A stretch of DNA of 64,000 nucleotides from Pseudomonas sp. M30-35 (GCF_002163625.1 NZ_CP020892.1:62001-126000), one strand, 5' to 3'. Shown: positions 15,496 to 25,736, numbered from the stretch's first letter. Translations and numbers: made by a program. Notes: generated by a model from the letters alone, not told the origin.

Positions 15496-17568
15496 CTAGC
15501 CCTGTTCGACACGGTTGCGCCCCAGGTTCTTGGCGCGATACAGCGCTTGGTCAGCGCGCTCAAAGACTTCGTCGCTAGGCTCATCTTCGGCAAAGGCGCT
15601 GATGCCTGCCGATAAGGTGATCGTGACCGGCTCGCCCTTGAAGTGAAACGGACACTTTTCAATGGCGCTGCGCAGGGTTTCTAACAACTGCAGACCGCCT
15701 TCCAACGGAGTTGACGGCAGCAACACGACAAACTCCTCACCCCCGAACCGGGCGATGAAATCAGACTTGCGCATGCGTTTTTGCAGCTCTCCGGCAATGA
15801 TTTTAAGCACCTTATCGCCAGCCAAGTGTCCGTAGTCGTCGTTGATTCGTTTGAAATGGTCAATGTCGATGATCGCCAGCAACAAGTGGCCGTTGTAGCG
15901 CTGCCAGCGAGCAAGCTCAATTTCCAGGCGCTCGCCCCACGCTGCGCGATTTGGCAATCCAGTGAGTGGGTCAATCAGGGCTTTTTGCCGCTGTTCTTCC
16001 ATGTGCTGGCGGAAACCGGTCGCTTCTTGCTCCATGCTTGCAACACGTTCAACGAGTGCCTGCAAGTGCTCAGTAACTTGCCGCTCACGTTCATCGCGCT
16101 GGGATTGATACTGCTCCATGGTGCCAAGCAAGCCACTGAGACGGTTCTCAACCAGGCCTTTGAGGTTGCTGAGGTCGGTGGCTTCTTGCACGCTGACATT
16201 CAGGCCATCAACCTGCTCGCGTAACTCTGTATCTAATGCGCGCTCGGTATTAACGGCCTCAACGTAGCCCTCATGAGTCTCTTTGAGCGAACCCTGAAAG
16301 TGGGCAAGACGCTCGTTGAGTTGCTTTAGATAACCTTCAAACTCACGTTGACCAACATCTGCGATGACGCGCATCAGTACCGCAAGGTCATCGAGTACCG
16401 GGACCAATTCATACATGTTCAAGCCTGCGCGGATACGCGTGCTTAATGCCTCGGCTTGCGACTGGTGATGCTCGGGCAGCGGCAGTTCGGCAAGCAGATC
16501 GAGCAGGGTTGCTTCAACGTGGTCAGCAATTGCGCTGTACACCGGCTCGGGTTCTTGCTGTTGGGCAGTCGTTTCAATCTGCTGTGCATGGTCCGGTGGC
16601 GCGAGCTCGTGCTGCGCCTCTGTGTACACAGGTACTTCGGGCTCAGTATTTGTAGCGGTCTCAGCAATGATCGGCTCTAGGGCTTCTTCATGAAGCTCTA
16701 TGGCAGGCGTATGGGCGCCGACAGCGGTCTCAAATGGTTCTTCGCTCGCTGCTGGCGCTAGCTCGTTTGCTGCGGGCTGATCTTCATGCTGCTCGCTTTC
16801 GAGTTTGCTGTCGCTGTCTGCCGTTTCCAGTGAATATTGGGCCTGTGTCGCAACTGTAAGCGGTTCAGGTATTTGTTCAGGCTCAGGCTCCAACGTGGCA
16901 GAAGGTTCTACCAGCGCCACGGCTTCATGCATGTTCTCCGCGGGCGGCAGTGGCTGTGCGGCTGAGGCGTGGCTCGGCGCGGGGGCTGGCAACGCATCAT
17001 TCGACTCTTGCGGGGCGTTTGCGATTGCCGGTGCAGTCGCTACAGATTGCGGGTTGCCAAACAGGCGTTGCAGTAAACCGGGGCGTTGGCTGTCCTTGTT
17101 CTCCAGTGCAGCCAGTGTTTGTTGTTGCAGTCTGCTGAGTTCGGTAAGGAGTCCGGGTAGCTCACTGGAGTGTTCATATGAGCGTTCGAGCTTCTTGGCA
17201 AAAGCTTTTAATGGTTTGCTTACTTCGCGTGGCGGCTCAAGGCGAAACAGTTGATCAACCAGTGCGGTCAAAGCGGCGGTAATTCGTTCAGCACGTTTTT
17301 TACGCTGCTTTTCGGATTCGAGAACCGTGCGCTCAAGGTGCGGGATTAGGTTGGATAGACCGGCGTCGATATCATTTTTACGCAGTACGGCACGTAAATC
17401 CTGCATGCATTGGTCTACCGCTTTATCCGCGCCTTCTGCTGCGAGGCTGCTACGCACCAGGCCACGGCGCAGCAGGTCGAGCCGCATATCCCAGCTGCGC
17501 TCTAGCTTTTCTTGTTGCTCGAGACCGGATAGATACTTGTCTTTCCAATGATCAGCATCAGTGCTCAT
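15496..17568 (-). CDS. dgcH: DgcH, diguanylate cyclase
   Basis: A 690-residue soluble protein. An N-terminal helical domain (1-140) leads to a Glu/Ala/Pro-rich, probably disordered segment (about 180-340), then a helical coiled region (about 345-520) and a C-terminal GGEEF domain. The active site GGEEF is at 609-613, preceded five residues earlier by an RKSD inhibitory I-site, so the enzyme should make c-di-GMP and be feedback-inhibited. There are no membrane segments. In PAO1 the matching gene is the conserved DgcH (PA5487). The ATG directly abuts the TGA of the upstream nuclease gene, so it is the last gene of a dsbA-nuclease-dgcH unit. Confidence 0.92.
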   Translation of the reverse strand: MSTDADHWKDKYLSGLEQQEKLERSWDMRLDLLRRGLVRSSLAAEGADKAVDQCMQDLRAVLRKNDIDAGLSNLIPHLERTVLESEKQRKKRAERITAALTALVDQLFRLEPPREVSKPLKAFAKKLERSYEHSSELPGLLTELSRLQQQTLAALENKDSQRPGLLQRLFGNPQSVATAPAIANAPQESNDALPAPAPSHASAAQPLPPAENMHEAVALVEPSATLEPEPEQIPEPLTVATQAQYSLETADSDSKLESEQHEDQPAANELAPAASEEPFETAVGAHTPAIELHEEALEPIIAETATNTEPEVPVYTEAQHELAPPDHAQQIETTAQQQEPEPVYSAIADHVEATLLDLLAELPLPEHHQSQAEALSTRIRAGLNMYELVPVLDDLAVLMRVIADVGQREFEGYLKQLNERLAHFQGSLKETHEGYVEAVNTERALDTELREQVDGLNVSVQEATDLSNLKGLVENRLSGLLGTMEQYQSQRDERERQVTEHLQALVERVASMEQEATGFRQHMEEQRQKALIDPLTGLPNRAAWGERLEIELARWQRYNGHLLLAIIDIDHFKRINDDYGHLAGDKVLKIIAGELQKRMRKSDFIARFGGEEFVVLLPSTPLEGGLQLLETLRSAIEKCPFHFKGEPVTITLSAGISAFAEDEPSDEVFERADQALYRAKNLGRNRVEQG

Positions 17569-18447
17569 TCAAGGTTTCCGCGCGGATGATGTAATTACCA
17601 TAGGCGGCTTTGCGGCGTTACGCGTGTTCGGTAAGCTAATCTCAACGGCAACCGGTAAATGATCAGAAATAGGCTGAGCCAGAACCTCAACGCGTTTCAA
17701 TTCAAGTGTCGGGCTGAGCAAAATATGATCAAGGCAGCGCTGAGGACGCCAGCTCGGGAAGGTTGCATTAACTTGTGGCGCCAATAGGCCCAGGTCGCGC
17801 AATGGCGAGTTGAGCAGCAAGTCGCTGGCATGGGTATTCATATCACCCATTAAAATGTGATGGCGATAGCCGCTGAGTAATTCGCGGATATAGGCCAGTT
17901 GCCGTGTACGCGTCCGAGCGCCCAATGAGAGGTGCATCATGACGACTGCAATTGCATCATCGCCTTCGCCAATGCGCAGCAGTATTGCTCCGCGACCTGG
18001 CGGGCCGGGCAGAGGGTGATCTTCTATCAAGGTCGGGCGAATACGGCTCAACAATCCGTTGCTGTGCTGGGCAAAACGTCCCAGGTTACGGTTAAGTTGT
18101 TGATACCAGAAAGGAAATGCGCCGAGTTGGGCAAGGTGCTCAACTTGATTGATATTGCCTGAGCGCAAGCTGCCACCATCGGCTTCTTGCAAGGCCACCA
18201 CGTCGTAATCGGCCAGTAGCACGCCAATACGTTGCAGATTCAGTGAGCGCCCCGCATGGGGCAAGATGTGCTGCCAACCACGGGTCACATAGTGGCGATA
18301 ACGCTCGGTACTGATACCTACCTGAATATTAAAACTGAGTAGGCGTAAGCAGTCGTTTTCAGGCCATTCGTTTATCGGTTCACACGCCAAATTAACTTGC
18401 GGGTCACACAGGTTGATTTGGCGCGTCTTTTGCCAGCGGCGCAGCAT
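17569..18447 (-). CDS. Endonuclease/exonuclease/phosphatase family protein
   Basis: A 292-residue metal-dependent hydrolase of the EEP fold with LRLLSFNIQVG, the catalytic metal-binding LQEAD, GDMNTH, LDHILL and the final SDHLPVAVE. There is no signal peptide, so it is probably cytosolic. Substrates in this superfamily range from DNA to phosphoinositides, and nothing here narrows the choice. GAGG lies 8 bases before the ATG. It starts 25 bp after dsbA and abuts dgcH, an order also found in PAO1 (PA5489-PA5487). Confidence 0.88.
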   Translation of the reverse strand: MLRRWQKTRQINLCDPQVNLACEPINEWPENDCLRLLSFNIQVGISTERYRHYVTRGWQHILPHAGRSLNLQRIGVLLADYDVVALQEADGGSLRSGNINQVEHLAQLGAFPFWYQQLNRNLGRFAQHSNGLLSRIRPTLIEDHPLPGPPGRGAILLRIGEGDDAIAVVMMHLSLGARTRTRQLAYIRELLSGYRHHILMGDMNTHASDLLLNSPLRDLGLLAPQVNATFPSWRPQRCLDHILLSPTLELKRVEVLAQPISDHLPVAVEISLPNTRNAAKPPMVITSSARKP

Positions 18448-18472
18448 GACTAACGCCTCGGGGCCAGCGCGC

Positions 18473-19102
18473 TTATTGCGCTGCCCGCTCCTTGGCGATC
18501 AGGTGGTCAGCAACTTCAAGCGCTTGCTCTGGGCCACCCGAGCTGCTGATGTCAAAACGGTACTTACCGTTGACGATCAGAGTGGGTACGCCGCTGATCT
18601 GGTAGGCCATGGCCAGTTTCTTATCCTTCTCCATCTGGCTCTTCACGCCGAAGGAGTTATAGGTTTTGAGAAACTCTTCACGGTCGATGCCGAGACCAGC
18701 CAAGTAGTCAGCCATCTCTTCTGGAGTGGCCAGCTTCTTACCCTGGTTGTGGATTGCATCGAATACTGACGTATGAACCTGATGCTCTACACCCATGCTT
18801 TCAAGGGTGATAAACAATTGACCATGAACATTCCAAACACCGCCGAACATAGCAGGAACGCGGACGAAGTTGACGTCATCAGGCAACTGCTCGACCCACG
18901 GGTTGATGGTCGATTCAAACTGGTAGCAATGCGGGCAGCCATACCAAAACAGCTCAACTACTTCGATCTTGCCTGGCTTGGAGACCGGTACAGGGTTTGA
19001 CAACTCAACATACTGTTTGCCGGCTTCGATTGGTTCAGCGTGCGCCGAAAGGCCAAACAGGCTGGCAGTGACCAGGGCGGCGCTAAGAATTAGGTTACGC
19101 AT
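18473..19102 (-). CDS. dsbA: DsbA, periplasmic thiol:disulfide oxidoreductase
   Basis: A 209-residue protein with a signal peptide ending in LSAHA and the thioredoxin-fold active site FWYGCPHCYQFE. A helical insert follows, then the cis-Pro loop SGVPTLIVNG. DsbA introduces disulfides into exported proteins and is reoxidised by DsbB. The start at 19102 has AGGAG 7 bases ahead; an in-frame ATG at 19120 is rejected. It is transcribed ahead of the EEP nuclease and dgcH, and separated from the cytochrome c4 gene upstream by a hairpin. Confidence 0.95.
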   Translation of the reverse strand: MRNLILSAALVTASLFGLSAHAEPIEAGKQYVELSNPVPVSKPGKIEVVELFWYGCPHCYQFESTINPWVEQLPDDVNFVRVPAMFGGVWNVHGQLFITLESMGVEHQVHTSVFDAIHNQGKKLATPEEMADYLAGLGIDREEFLKTYNSFGVKSQMEKDKKLAMAYQISGVPTLIVNGKYRFDISSSGGPEQALEVADHLIAKERAAQ

Positions 19103-19212
19103 GCAAAACTCCTTGAACAAAAAAGCGATGTCTAGCGGTAGATCACAGGTTCGTCAGTTCGACCGGTAGTCTTTTGCGAGGTTCCAGCCATTGTAGCGGC
19201 GTAACAAATAGA

Positions 19213-19240
19213 AAAGGGTGGCCTTTGCCACCCTTTTTTA
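19213..19240. terminator. Terminator between cytochrome c4 and dsbA
   Basis: A GC-rich stem, AAAGGGTGGC (19213-19222) with GCCACCCTTT (19226-19235), has a short loop and a T-run on the plus strand plus a shorter one on the minus strand. Its place right after the c4 stop codon fits termination of that transcript. Confidence 0.75.
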
Positions 19241-19267
19241 ACACTTCATTTCAGCAGTGTACGCGAC

Positions 19268-19873
19268 TCAGTGCAGGCCTTGCACGTAACTTGAAATGGC
19301 AGCGATGTCTTTATTGCTCAACTTGGCAGCGATAGAACGCATGGTCATTGCGTCGCCATCGTTGGTGCGGTTGCCTTCACGGAAGTCAGTCAGCTGTTTG
19401 GCAACATAGGTTGCGTGCTGGCCGCTTAGATGTGGGAAGCCAGCAGCAGCGATACCCGCGCCATTGGGTGAGTGGCAACCGATGCAGGCTGGCATGCCTT
19501 CTTCCAGTTTGCCGCCGCGGAACAAGGCCTCACCGCGCTTGACCAGTTCAGGGTCAGCAGCGCCGACACTCATTTTCTGGCCGGCGTAAAAGGCAGCGAT
19601 ATCAGCAATGTCCTGCTCTGAAAGGTTATCCAGAATACCGGTCATTTCGACAACGGTACGGTCACCGTTCTTGATATCGTGGATCTGCTTGAGCAAGTAG
19701 CGCTCGCCTTGACCCGCCAGTTTAGGAAAGTTTGGGGCTGGGCTATTGCCGTCAGGGCCATGACAGGCGCCACATACAGCGGCTTTGCTCTGACCAGCAG
19801 TAGCGTCGCCGGCGGCATGCGCCAAACCAGTGATACCAAGGGTCAACAGCAGACTCACGAGTACTTTGTTCAT
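19268..19873 (-). CDS. cc4: Cytochrome c4, di-heme periplasmic electron carrier
   Basis: A 201-residue protein with a signal peptide (cleavage after AHA) and two homologous class I cytochrome domains. The first has CGACH (heme 1) and the second CIGCH (heme 2). The Met ligands probably lie in MTGIL and MTMRSI. Cytochrome c4 donates electrons to terminal oxidases, including cbb3 and aa3 types in pseudomonads. The length fits the family (about 200). It is followed by a terminator and preceded by a mono-heme cytochrome gene in the same orientation. Confidence 0.93.
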   Translation of the reverse strand: MNKVLVSLLLTLGITGLAHAAGDATAGQSKAAVCGACHGPDGNSPAPNFPKLAGQGERYLLKQIHDIKNGDRTVVEMTGILDNLSEQDIADIAAFYAGQKMSVGAADPELVKRGEALFRGGKLEEGMPACIGCHSPNGAGIAAAGFPHLSGQHATYVAKQLTDFREGNRTNDGDAMTMRSIAAKLSNKDIAAISSYVQGLH

Positions 19874-19919
19874 CAGCTAATCCAATAACGGCTAAGAGAG
19901 AAAGAGTAATAGACCGGGT

Positions 19920-20210
19920 TTATTCAGTCATCAATTTGATGACCGCTTTGTAATCCTCGGCCGTGCAGTCCATGCACAAACCGCGTGGCGGCATGGCATT
20001 CAGACCATTGGTAACGCTCGCAACCAGAGCGTCAGTACCTTTGGCCAAACGCGGCTCCCACGCAGCCTTGTCGCCTTTTGTAGGCGCCATAGGCAGTTGA
20101 CCGTTATGACAAGCAGCACACGCTTTCGCGTAAACAGCTTCAGGGTCTTGGGCAGCCTGGGTGTTTAATGACAGTGTCAATACACCTGCAGCTAGCAATA
20201 TTTTTTTCAC
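19920..20210 (-). CDS. Cytochrome c5-type mono-heme protein
   Basis: A 96-residue periplasmic cytochrome with a signal peptide ending NTQAA, the heme site CAACH, the conserved YAKAC and a later pair of cysteines in GLCMDCTAEDY that is characteristic of the c5 family. The Met ligand is probably in NAMPPRG. The start is a GTG at 20210 with AGG upstream. The likely role is electron transfer alongside cytochrome c4, which lies 46 bp downstream. PAO1 has the same pair (PA5490-PA5491). Confidence 0.88.
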   Translation of the reverse strand: MKKILLAAGVLTLSLNTQAAQDPEAVYAKACAACHNGQLPMAPTKGDKAAWEPRLAKGTDALVASVTNGLNAMPPRGLCMDCTAEDYKAVIKLMTE

Positions 20211-20480
20211 GAGATCAACCTCATCAGGGAGGGAACGTCCTGCATTCTATGCGCAGATAAACTTATTCGTTCCCGTGCACACTTAGCCAAGTAAAGGACA
20301 AAGCGCACACAAAATCTGCGGCATTATATACTGACGGGACTGAAACGGAAACGACGCGACTTGCCCGATGCAGCTATCACAGGCAGGATGCGCGCAAATG
20401 TCGCAAGGGCCACACCCATTCGTGGCGCAAAATATGCGCCGCACCCGCCCAAGCTCTTACCGGATATACCAGGCAATTAA

Positions 20481-21140
20481 ATGCAATTAAAGAACCCGAT
20501 CATCGGCTTGTGTCAAAAAGCCACCTTCCAGATCAGCGCCGCAAAGGTTGATCAATGTCCGTCCGATCACGGTCATGAAGTGGCATTTGCTGGGCGTTCC
20601 AACGCAGGCAAGTCGAGCGCGTTGAACACCATCACGCACGCGAGTCTAGCGCGAACCTCGAAAACCCCGGGGCGCACGCAGTTGCTGAACTTCTTCCGTC
20701 TGGATGACGAGCGGCGCCTGGTCGATTTGCCAGGTTATGGCTACGCCAAGGTGCCTATTCCGCTGAAGCTGCACTGGCAAAAACACTTGGAAGCATATCT
20801 GGGCAGTCGTGAAAGTCTGCGTGGGTTGATTTTAATGATGGACATCCGTCATCCGCTCACCGAGTTTGACCAATTACTGCTCGACTGGTCGAAAGCCAGC
20901 GGTATGCCGCTGCATATTTTGCTGACCAAAGCTGACAAGTTGACTTTTGGTGCAGCCAAGAACGCGCTGCTGAAGGTTCAGCAAGAAATTCACAAGCGTT
21001 GGGGCAAGCAGATCAGCATTCAGCTGTTTTCCGCACCCAAGCGTCTGGGCGTTGAAGATGCGCAAGCGGTGCTGGCCGAATGGTTGATGTTGAATGAGTC
21101 TGAGGCAGAAGCGTCGTCGCAGGACGAAATCGAAGACTAA
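20481..21140 (+). CDS. engB: EngB/YsxC ribosome-biogenesis GTPase
   Basis: A 219-residue P-loop GTPase with G1 [10 protein letters not shown]2 TPGRTQ, G3 DLPGYGYAK and G4 LTKADKL, plus SAPKRLG at the G5 position. EngB is an essential factor for late assembly of the 50S subunit. A short acidic C-terminal tail ([14 protein letters not shown]) extends beyond the core. It is convergent with polA, with an sRNA locus between them, which matches the gene order of E. coli (yihA-spf-polA) and P. aeruginosa. Confidence 0.95.
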   Translation: MQLKNPIIGLCQKATFQISAAKVDQCPSDHGHEVAFAGRSNAGKSSALNTITHASLARTSKTPGRTQLLNFFRLDDERRLVDLPGYGYAKVPIPLKLHWQKHLEAYLGSRESLRGLILMMDIRHPLTEFDQLLLDWSKASGMPLHILLTKADKLTFGAAKNALLKVQQEIHKRWGKQISIQLFSAPKRLGVEDAQAVLAEWLMLNESEAEASSQDEIED

Positions 21141-21223
21141 AGCAGCGTGTGAGTGATGGCGGGCTCGCTGGCAGCAGCCCAGTTGTTACACGGCTTTTAG
21201 GGTGTGTGGACTTTTCTTTAGGC

Positions 21224-21355
21224 AAAAAAAACTCCGAGCTTCATATGGGGAGGGAGAAGTTCGGAGTTTAAGGGTCTGAACCGCTAGGGCGGGGTTCAGA
21301 TGTCTGCCAACACTTAACACAACAAAGGAGCATGAATGGCTTTGTGGGCCATTCA
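21224..21355 (-). ncRNA. ersA: ErsA-like small RNA (Spot 42 position)
   Basis: The locus lies between engB and polA, where P. aeruginosa encodes ErsA. An AlgU-type promoter just upstream and a strong terminator define a transcript of about 130 nt, close to the reported ErsA length. It has a 5' hairpin (ATGAATGGC/GCCATTCAT, 21332-21356), a central hairpin around GAACC/GGTTC, and a 3' hairpin with 9-bp stem AAACTCCGA (21229-21237 with 21261-21269), followed by eight U residues. The C-rich loop CTCCCTCCCC of the last hairpin is a likely pairing site. Known ErsA roles in PAO1 (algC, envelope stress) suggest similar targets; that is inference here. Confidence 0.75.
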
Positions 21356-21360
21356 TAAAC

Positions 21361-21388
21361 TCTGACTGGTTGCTTGAAAAGAAAGTTC
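21361..21388 (-). promoter_or_regulatory. AlgU/RpoE-type promoter of the ErsA-like RNA
   Basis: On the minus strand GAACTT (21388-21383) and TCAGA (21365-21361) are spaced by 17 bases. The consensus for sigma-22 is GAACTT-N16/17-TCTGA, so only one base deviates. Confidence 0.75.
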
Positions 21389-21449
21389 AGTCGTTTTTAA
21401 AAAACTTTTAGTCATAAGCCTATATTCTTAATAACTTTGCGGTCTGCAT

Positions 21450-21473
21450 CACGGACGCTATTTCGCGTCCGTG
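21450..21473 (-). terminator. Hairpin after polA
   Basis: A perfect 9-bp stem CACGGACGC/GCGTCCGTG with a 6-nt loop lies 16 bp past the polA stop codon. It has no long T-run, so its termination strength is uncertain. Confidence 0.6.
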
Positions 21474-21488
21474 CTTGAGGCCGCGTTA

Positions 21489-24290
21489 TCAGTGGGCTTC
21501 GTCCCAGTTGTTACCCACTCCGACCTCGACCAATAGCGGCACATCGAGTTCTGCGGCGCCGCTCATTTGCTGTTTTATTTGCTCGCTAACCTGATCAACC
21601 AGATCTTCGCGAACCTCAAGCACCAATTCATCGTGAACTTGCAGGATGACTTTGGCATCCAGCTTTGACTCAGTCAGCCAGTTATCCACCGCAATCATCG
21701 CGCGCTTAATGATATCGGCGGCTGTGCCCTGCATCGGGGCGTTAATTGCCGTGCGTTCAGCGCCTTTACGCAGTGCCGGGTTTTTCGCGTTGATCTCAGG
21801 TAAATAAAGGCGTCGACCAAAGATGGTCTCAACGAAGCCTTGCTCAGCGGCTTTTTCGCGGGTGCTCTCCATATACGCCAAAACACCCGGGTAGCGGGCG
21901 AAATAGCGGTCTATATAGGCTTGCGACTGTTTGCGGTCGACTCCAATCTGCTTGGCCAGGCCGAAAGCGCTCATGCCGTAGATCAGACCGAAGTTGATTG
22001 CCTTAGCGCTGCGCCGCTGGTCGAGGGTGACATCATCAAGCTCAACACCGAATACTTCGGCAGCGGTAGCCTTGTGCACGTCCAGGTCGTGGCGGAATGC
22101 GTCGAGCAGGCCTGCGTCCTGTGCCAGATGGGCCATGATGCGCAGTTCAATCTGAGAGTAGTCAGCCGCCAGCAGTTTGTAGCCTTTGGGGGCGACAAAG
22201 GCTTGGCGAATGCGCCGGCCTTCTGCGGTGCGAATCGGAATGTTCTGCAGGTTCGGATCACTCGACGACAAGCGCCCAGTGGCCGCAACGGCCTGATGAT
22301 AGCTGGTGTGGATGCGCCCCGTGCGCGGATTGATCTGCTCCGGTAAGCGATCGGTGTAGGTGCTTTTTAGCTTGCTCAGGCTGCGGTATTGCATCAGCAC
22401 TTTGGGCAGCTCGAAGTCTTGTTCAGCCAACTCGGCAAGTACGGCTTCGGCGGTGGATGGCTGACCTTTGGCGGTCTTGCTGATGATTGGCAGGCCGAGT
22501 TTCTCGTAAAGAATCACGCCGAGCTGCTTGGGCGAGGCCAGATTGAACTCTTCGCCAGCGATGTCGAAAGCCTGGCGTTCAAGCGCTACCAGCTTTTCAC
22601 CCAGCTCACGGCTTTGCTCGCCAAGTAGCTTGGCATCAACCAAGGCGCCCTGACGTTCAATACGTGCCAGCACTGGTACCAGCGGAATTTCAATATCACT
22701 GAGCACGCTGAGCAGGCTCGGCGTGGCCGAAAGTTTCTCCCACAGCGCCTGGTGCAAGCGCAGGGTTACATCTGCATCTTCAGCGGCGTAGGGCCCGGCT
22801 TGTTCGAGAGAAATCTGGTCGAAGGTCAGCTGCTTGGCGCCTTTGCCAGCAATATCTTCAAAGTGGATGGTGCTGTGGCCGAGGTACTTGAGCGCAAGGC
22901 TGTCCATATCGTGACGCGTTGCCGTGGAGTCGTACACGTAGGACTCCAGCATGGTGTCAAACTTGACGCCCTGCACGCTGATTGGCGTCGAGGCATTGGC
23001 CAGTATATTAATGTCGTACTTGGCGTTCTGGCCGACTTTGGCTTTATTCGGGTCTTCGAGGACCGGCTTCAATGCCTTGAGCACAGCGTCGCGATCCAGT
23101 TGCGTCGGTACACCCATGTACGAGTGCGCCAGCGGCACATACGCCGCTTCACCTGCGCTGACCGCGAATGAAACGCCGACCAATTGCGCCTGTTGGGCGT
23201 CAACGCTGGTGGTTTCGGTATCAAAAGCGATGAGCTCAGCTTTATTGAGCTTCTCAAGCCAGGCGTCAAAGTCGGCCTGCTCAAGTACGGTCTGATAACC
23301 GCCTGCTGCGGATACTGCATCGCTGGCATCTGCCGGTGCGTCGGCGACATCCGCTGGCAGGGCAAACAGGTCATTGGACGGCGCCGCTGCTACTTTGGCC
23401 GCTACCGCTTTGTGCTTGCGTTGCAGTTCATCGCGCCAGGTTTTAAATTCGAGCTCTTCATACAGCTCAAGCAACTGCTCTACGTCAGCGGTGCCCGGGT
23501 GGAGTGCCTCGATCTCAACGTTGAGTTCGACGTCGAGCTTGATGGTTGCCAACTGATAAGACAGGTAAGCCATGTCGCGGTGTTCTTCGAGCTTGGCTGG
23601 CAAGCCTTTGGCTCCACGAATTGGCAGCTCAGGGACTTTGTCGAGATTGGCGTAGATCACATCAAGGCCGCCACCGATACCTACTAATAAACCCAGCGCG
23701 GTTTTTTCCCCGACTCCAGGCACGCCCGGAATGTTATCGACCTTGTCGCCCATGAGCGCGAGGTAGTCGATTATCAACTCAGGACCGACCCCGAATTTCT
23801 CTTTAACGCCTTCGATGTCGTAGACGCTTCCGGTCATGGTGTTGACCAAGGTAACGTGCTTGCAGACTAGCTGCGCCATGTCCTTGTCACCGGTGGATAT
23901 CACCACATCGCGGCCTTCACCCGCAGCTTTACGTGCCAGCGTGCCGATTACGTCGTCGGCCTCAACGCCTTCAACGCAGAGCAATGGCAAGCCCTGTGCG
24001 CGCACGCTGGCATGCAGCGGTTCGATCTGCACGCGCAGTTCATCCGGCATGGAAGGGCGGTTAGCTTTGTATTCGGCAAACATTTCATCGCGGAACGTGC
24101 CGCCTTTTGCATCGAAAACTACAGCAAAAGGGCTGTCTGGATATTGCTTGCGCAAACTCTTGAGCATGTTCAGCACGCCCTTGACCGCACCCGTGGGCAG
24201 ACCTTTTGAGGTGGTCAGTGGTGGCAATGCATGGAAGGCGCGGTACAGGTACGAAGAACCGTCGACCAGAACCAGAGGGGTTTGACTCAT
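21489..24290 (-). CDS. polA: DNA polymerase I
   Basis: A 933-residue three-domain polymerase with an N-terminal 5'-3' nuclease (about 1-290; [39 protein letters not shown]) and a 3'-5' proofreading domain (about 330-520; FDTETTS, YDINIL). The polymerase domain has motif [14 protein letters not shown], motif [15 protein letters not shown] and motif C QVHDELV. The exonuclease acidic residues look intact, so proofreading should be active. The enzyme acts in Okazaki fragment processing and repair. The length is normal for the genus. Confidence 0.97.
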   Translation of the reverse strand: MSQTPLVLVDGSSYLYRAFHALPPLTTSKGLPTGAVKGVLNMLKSLRKQYPDSPFAVVFDAKGGTFRDEMFAEYKANRPSMPDELRVQIEPLHASVRAQGLPLLCVEGVEADDVIGTLARKAAGEGRDVVISTGDKDMAQLVCKHVTLVNTMTGSVYDIEGVKEKFGVGPELIIDYLALMGDKVDNIPGVPGVGEKTALGLLVGIGGGLDVIYANLDKVPELPIRGAKGLPAKLEEHRDMAYLSYQLATIKLDVELNVEIEALHPGTADVEQLLELYEELEFKTWRDELQRKHKAVAAKVAAAPSNDLFALPADVADAPADASDAVSAAGGYQTVLEQADFDAWLEKLNKAELIAFDTETTSVDAQQAQLVGVSFAVSAGEAAYVPLAHSYMGVPTQLDRDAVLKALKPVLEDPNKAKVGQNAKYDINILANASTPISVQGVKFDTMLESYVYDSTATRHDMDSLALKYLGHSTIHFEDIAGKGAKQLTFDQISLEQAGPYAAEDADVTLRLHQALWEKLSATPSLLSVLSDIEIPLVPVLARIERQGALVDAKLLGEQSRELGEKLVALERQAFDIAGEEFNLASPKQLGVILYEKLGLPIISKTAKGQPSTAEAVLAELAEQDFELPKVLMQYRSLSKLKSTYTDRLPEQINPRTGRIHTSYHQAVAATGRLSSSDPNLQNIPIRTAEGRRIRQAFVAPKGYKLLAADYSQIELRIMAHLAQDAGLLDAFRHDLDVHKATAAEVFGVELDDVTLDQRRSAKAINFGLIYGMSAFGLAKQIGVDRKQSQAYIDRYFARYPGVLAYMESTREKAAEQGFVETIFGRRLYLPEINAKNPALRKGAERTAINAPMQGTAADIIKRAMIAVDNWLTESKLDAKVILQVHDELVLEVREDLVDQVSEQIKQQMSGAAELDVPLLVEVGVGNNWDEAH

Positions 24291-24456
24291 GAGCAGGTTT
24301 AACCTTTTGACGGGGGCAGTCTTAATGATGTTCGAGCGTAAACAGGGTAGCCGAACTGCACGCAGTTTTTCTAAAACCGACGAACAACAATTAACCCTAT
24401 AGACCGACTAACCACTAGAATGACTGCATTGTTGACTACAAAAGGACAAGGTTACC

Positions 24457-24741
24457 ATGCGCATACTTAACTGCCTGTTACTGGCTGGTTTGCTTGGCTT
24501 TGGCGCGACCGTGGCGCATGCCGAAGATCCGGTCAGTGCAGAACCGGACGTAACCATCCGTCAAGAAGGCGATCGCACGGTGCAGGAGTACCGGGTTAAC
24601 GGCTTTCTTTATGCGATCAAAGTAATTCCAAAGAACGGCAAGCCGTACTTTTTGGTGCGCTCTGATGGTAGCGACGGCAATTTCATCCGTTCCGACGACC
24701 CTGACATGCTGATTCCTGCATGGGAAATCTTCAGCTGGTAG
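24457..24741 (+). CDS. DUF2782 small periplasmic protein
   Basis: A 94-residue exported protein with a signal peptide ending in VAHAEDP and a compact domain containing DRTVQEYRVNGFLYAIKV, KNGKPYFLV and a C-terminal PAWEIFSW. This is the DUF2782 family, found beside thrB and polA in pseudomonads (PA5494 position), with no known function. AAGGACAAGG lies just ahead of the ATG. It ends 44 bp before thrB and is probably co-transcribed with it. Confidence 0.85.
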   Translation: MRILNCLLLAGLLGFGATVAHAEDPVSAEPDVTIRQEGDRTVQEYRVNGFLYAIKVIPKNGKPYFLVRSDGSDGNFIRSDDPDMLIPAWEIFSW

Positions 24742-24785
24742 TCGAGCAGCACCGTTAACGTTTAAGGCGCAAAGGCAGTTTTGAC

Positions 24786-25736
24786 ATGTCCGTGTTTACC
24801 CCTCTGGAACGTCCAGAGTTAGAAGTATTTCTCGCCCCTTACGGTTTAGGTCGCCTGCGCGACTTCCAAGGTATTGCTGCGGGCAGTGAGAACACCAACT
24901 TTTTTATCAGTCTGGAGCAGGGCGAATACGTCCTGACGCTGATTGAGCGCGGCCCAAGTGCAGATCTGCCGTTCTTTATCGAGCTGCTTGATGTGCTGCA
25001 TGAGGCGGGCCTGCCTGTGCCTTATGCGTTGCGCACAACCGGCGATGAAGCGCTGCGCAGTTTGGCTGATAAGCCCGCACTGCTGCAGCCGCGCTTGAGT
25101 GGCAAACATATAAGCGAGGCGAATGCTCATCACTGTCAGGAAGTCGGCGAGTTGTTGGCGCGTATTCACTTAGCCACACGTGCACAGCCAATTCTTCGCA
25201 AAAGTGATCGTGGTCTCGACTGGATGCTGCATCAAGGGCCAAAGCTGGCCGAGCAATTGCCAGCAGAGTCAGCTGAGTTGCTTAATGCGGTGCTGGCTGA
25301 AATTAACCAGCACAAGGCGCACATTCAGGCGTTGCCACAGGCGAACCTGCATGCTGACTTGTTCCGTGACAATGTGTTGTTTGATGGCCCGCACTTGGCT
25401 GGGGTGATCGACTTTTACAATGCTTGCTCAGGACCGATGCTGTATGACCTGGCGATCACTCTCAATGATTGGTGCTCAGGGCCAGACGGCCAGCTTGACT
25501 TGCATCGGGCGCGAGCCCTGCTTGGCGCATACGCCACGTTGCGTCCGTTCACCGCCGGTGAGGCTGAGCTTTGGCCAGCCATGCTGCGGGTGGCTTGTGT
25601 GCGATTCTGGCTGTCGCGGTTAATCGCCGCAGAGTCATTCGCCGGTCAAGAAGTGCTGATTCACGACCCGGATGAGTTTCGTCAGCGTCTGAGCCATCGC
25701 CAGCACGTCGATTTGCACCTGCCGTTTGCCCTGTAA
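24786..25736 (+). CDS. thrB: Homoserine kinase (APH-fold type)
   Basis: A 316-residue enzyme phosphorylating homoserine in threonine biosynthesis. It belongs to the aminoglycoside-phosphotransferase-like ThrB class used by pseudomonads, not the GHMP class of E. coli. Visible motifs are GSENTNFFISLEQGEYVLTL (N-lobe), the catalytic LHADLFRDNVLF and metal-binding GVIDFYNA. The length fits the class. In PAO1 the class II ribonucleotide reductase genes nrdJab follow thrB, as I recall. They are missing here and a convergent znuA comes next. Confidence 0.92.
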   Translation: MSVFTPLERPELEVFLAPYGLGRLRDFQGIAAGSENTNFFISLEQGEYVLTLIERGPSADLPFFIELLDVLHEAGLPVPYALRTTGDEALRSLADKPALLQPRLSGKHISEANAHHCQEVGELLARIHLATRAQPILRKSDRGLDWMLHQGPKLAEQLPAESAELLNAVLAEINQHKAHIQALPQANLHADLFRDNVLFDGPHLAGVIDFYNACSGPMLYDLAITLNDWCSGPDGQLDLHRARALLGAYATLRPFTAGEAELWPAMLRVACVRFWLSRLIAAESFAGQEVLIHDPDEFRQRLSHRQHVDLHLPFAL

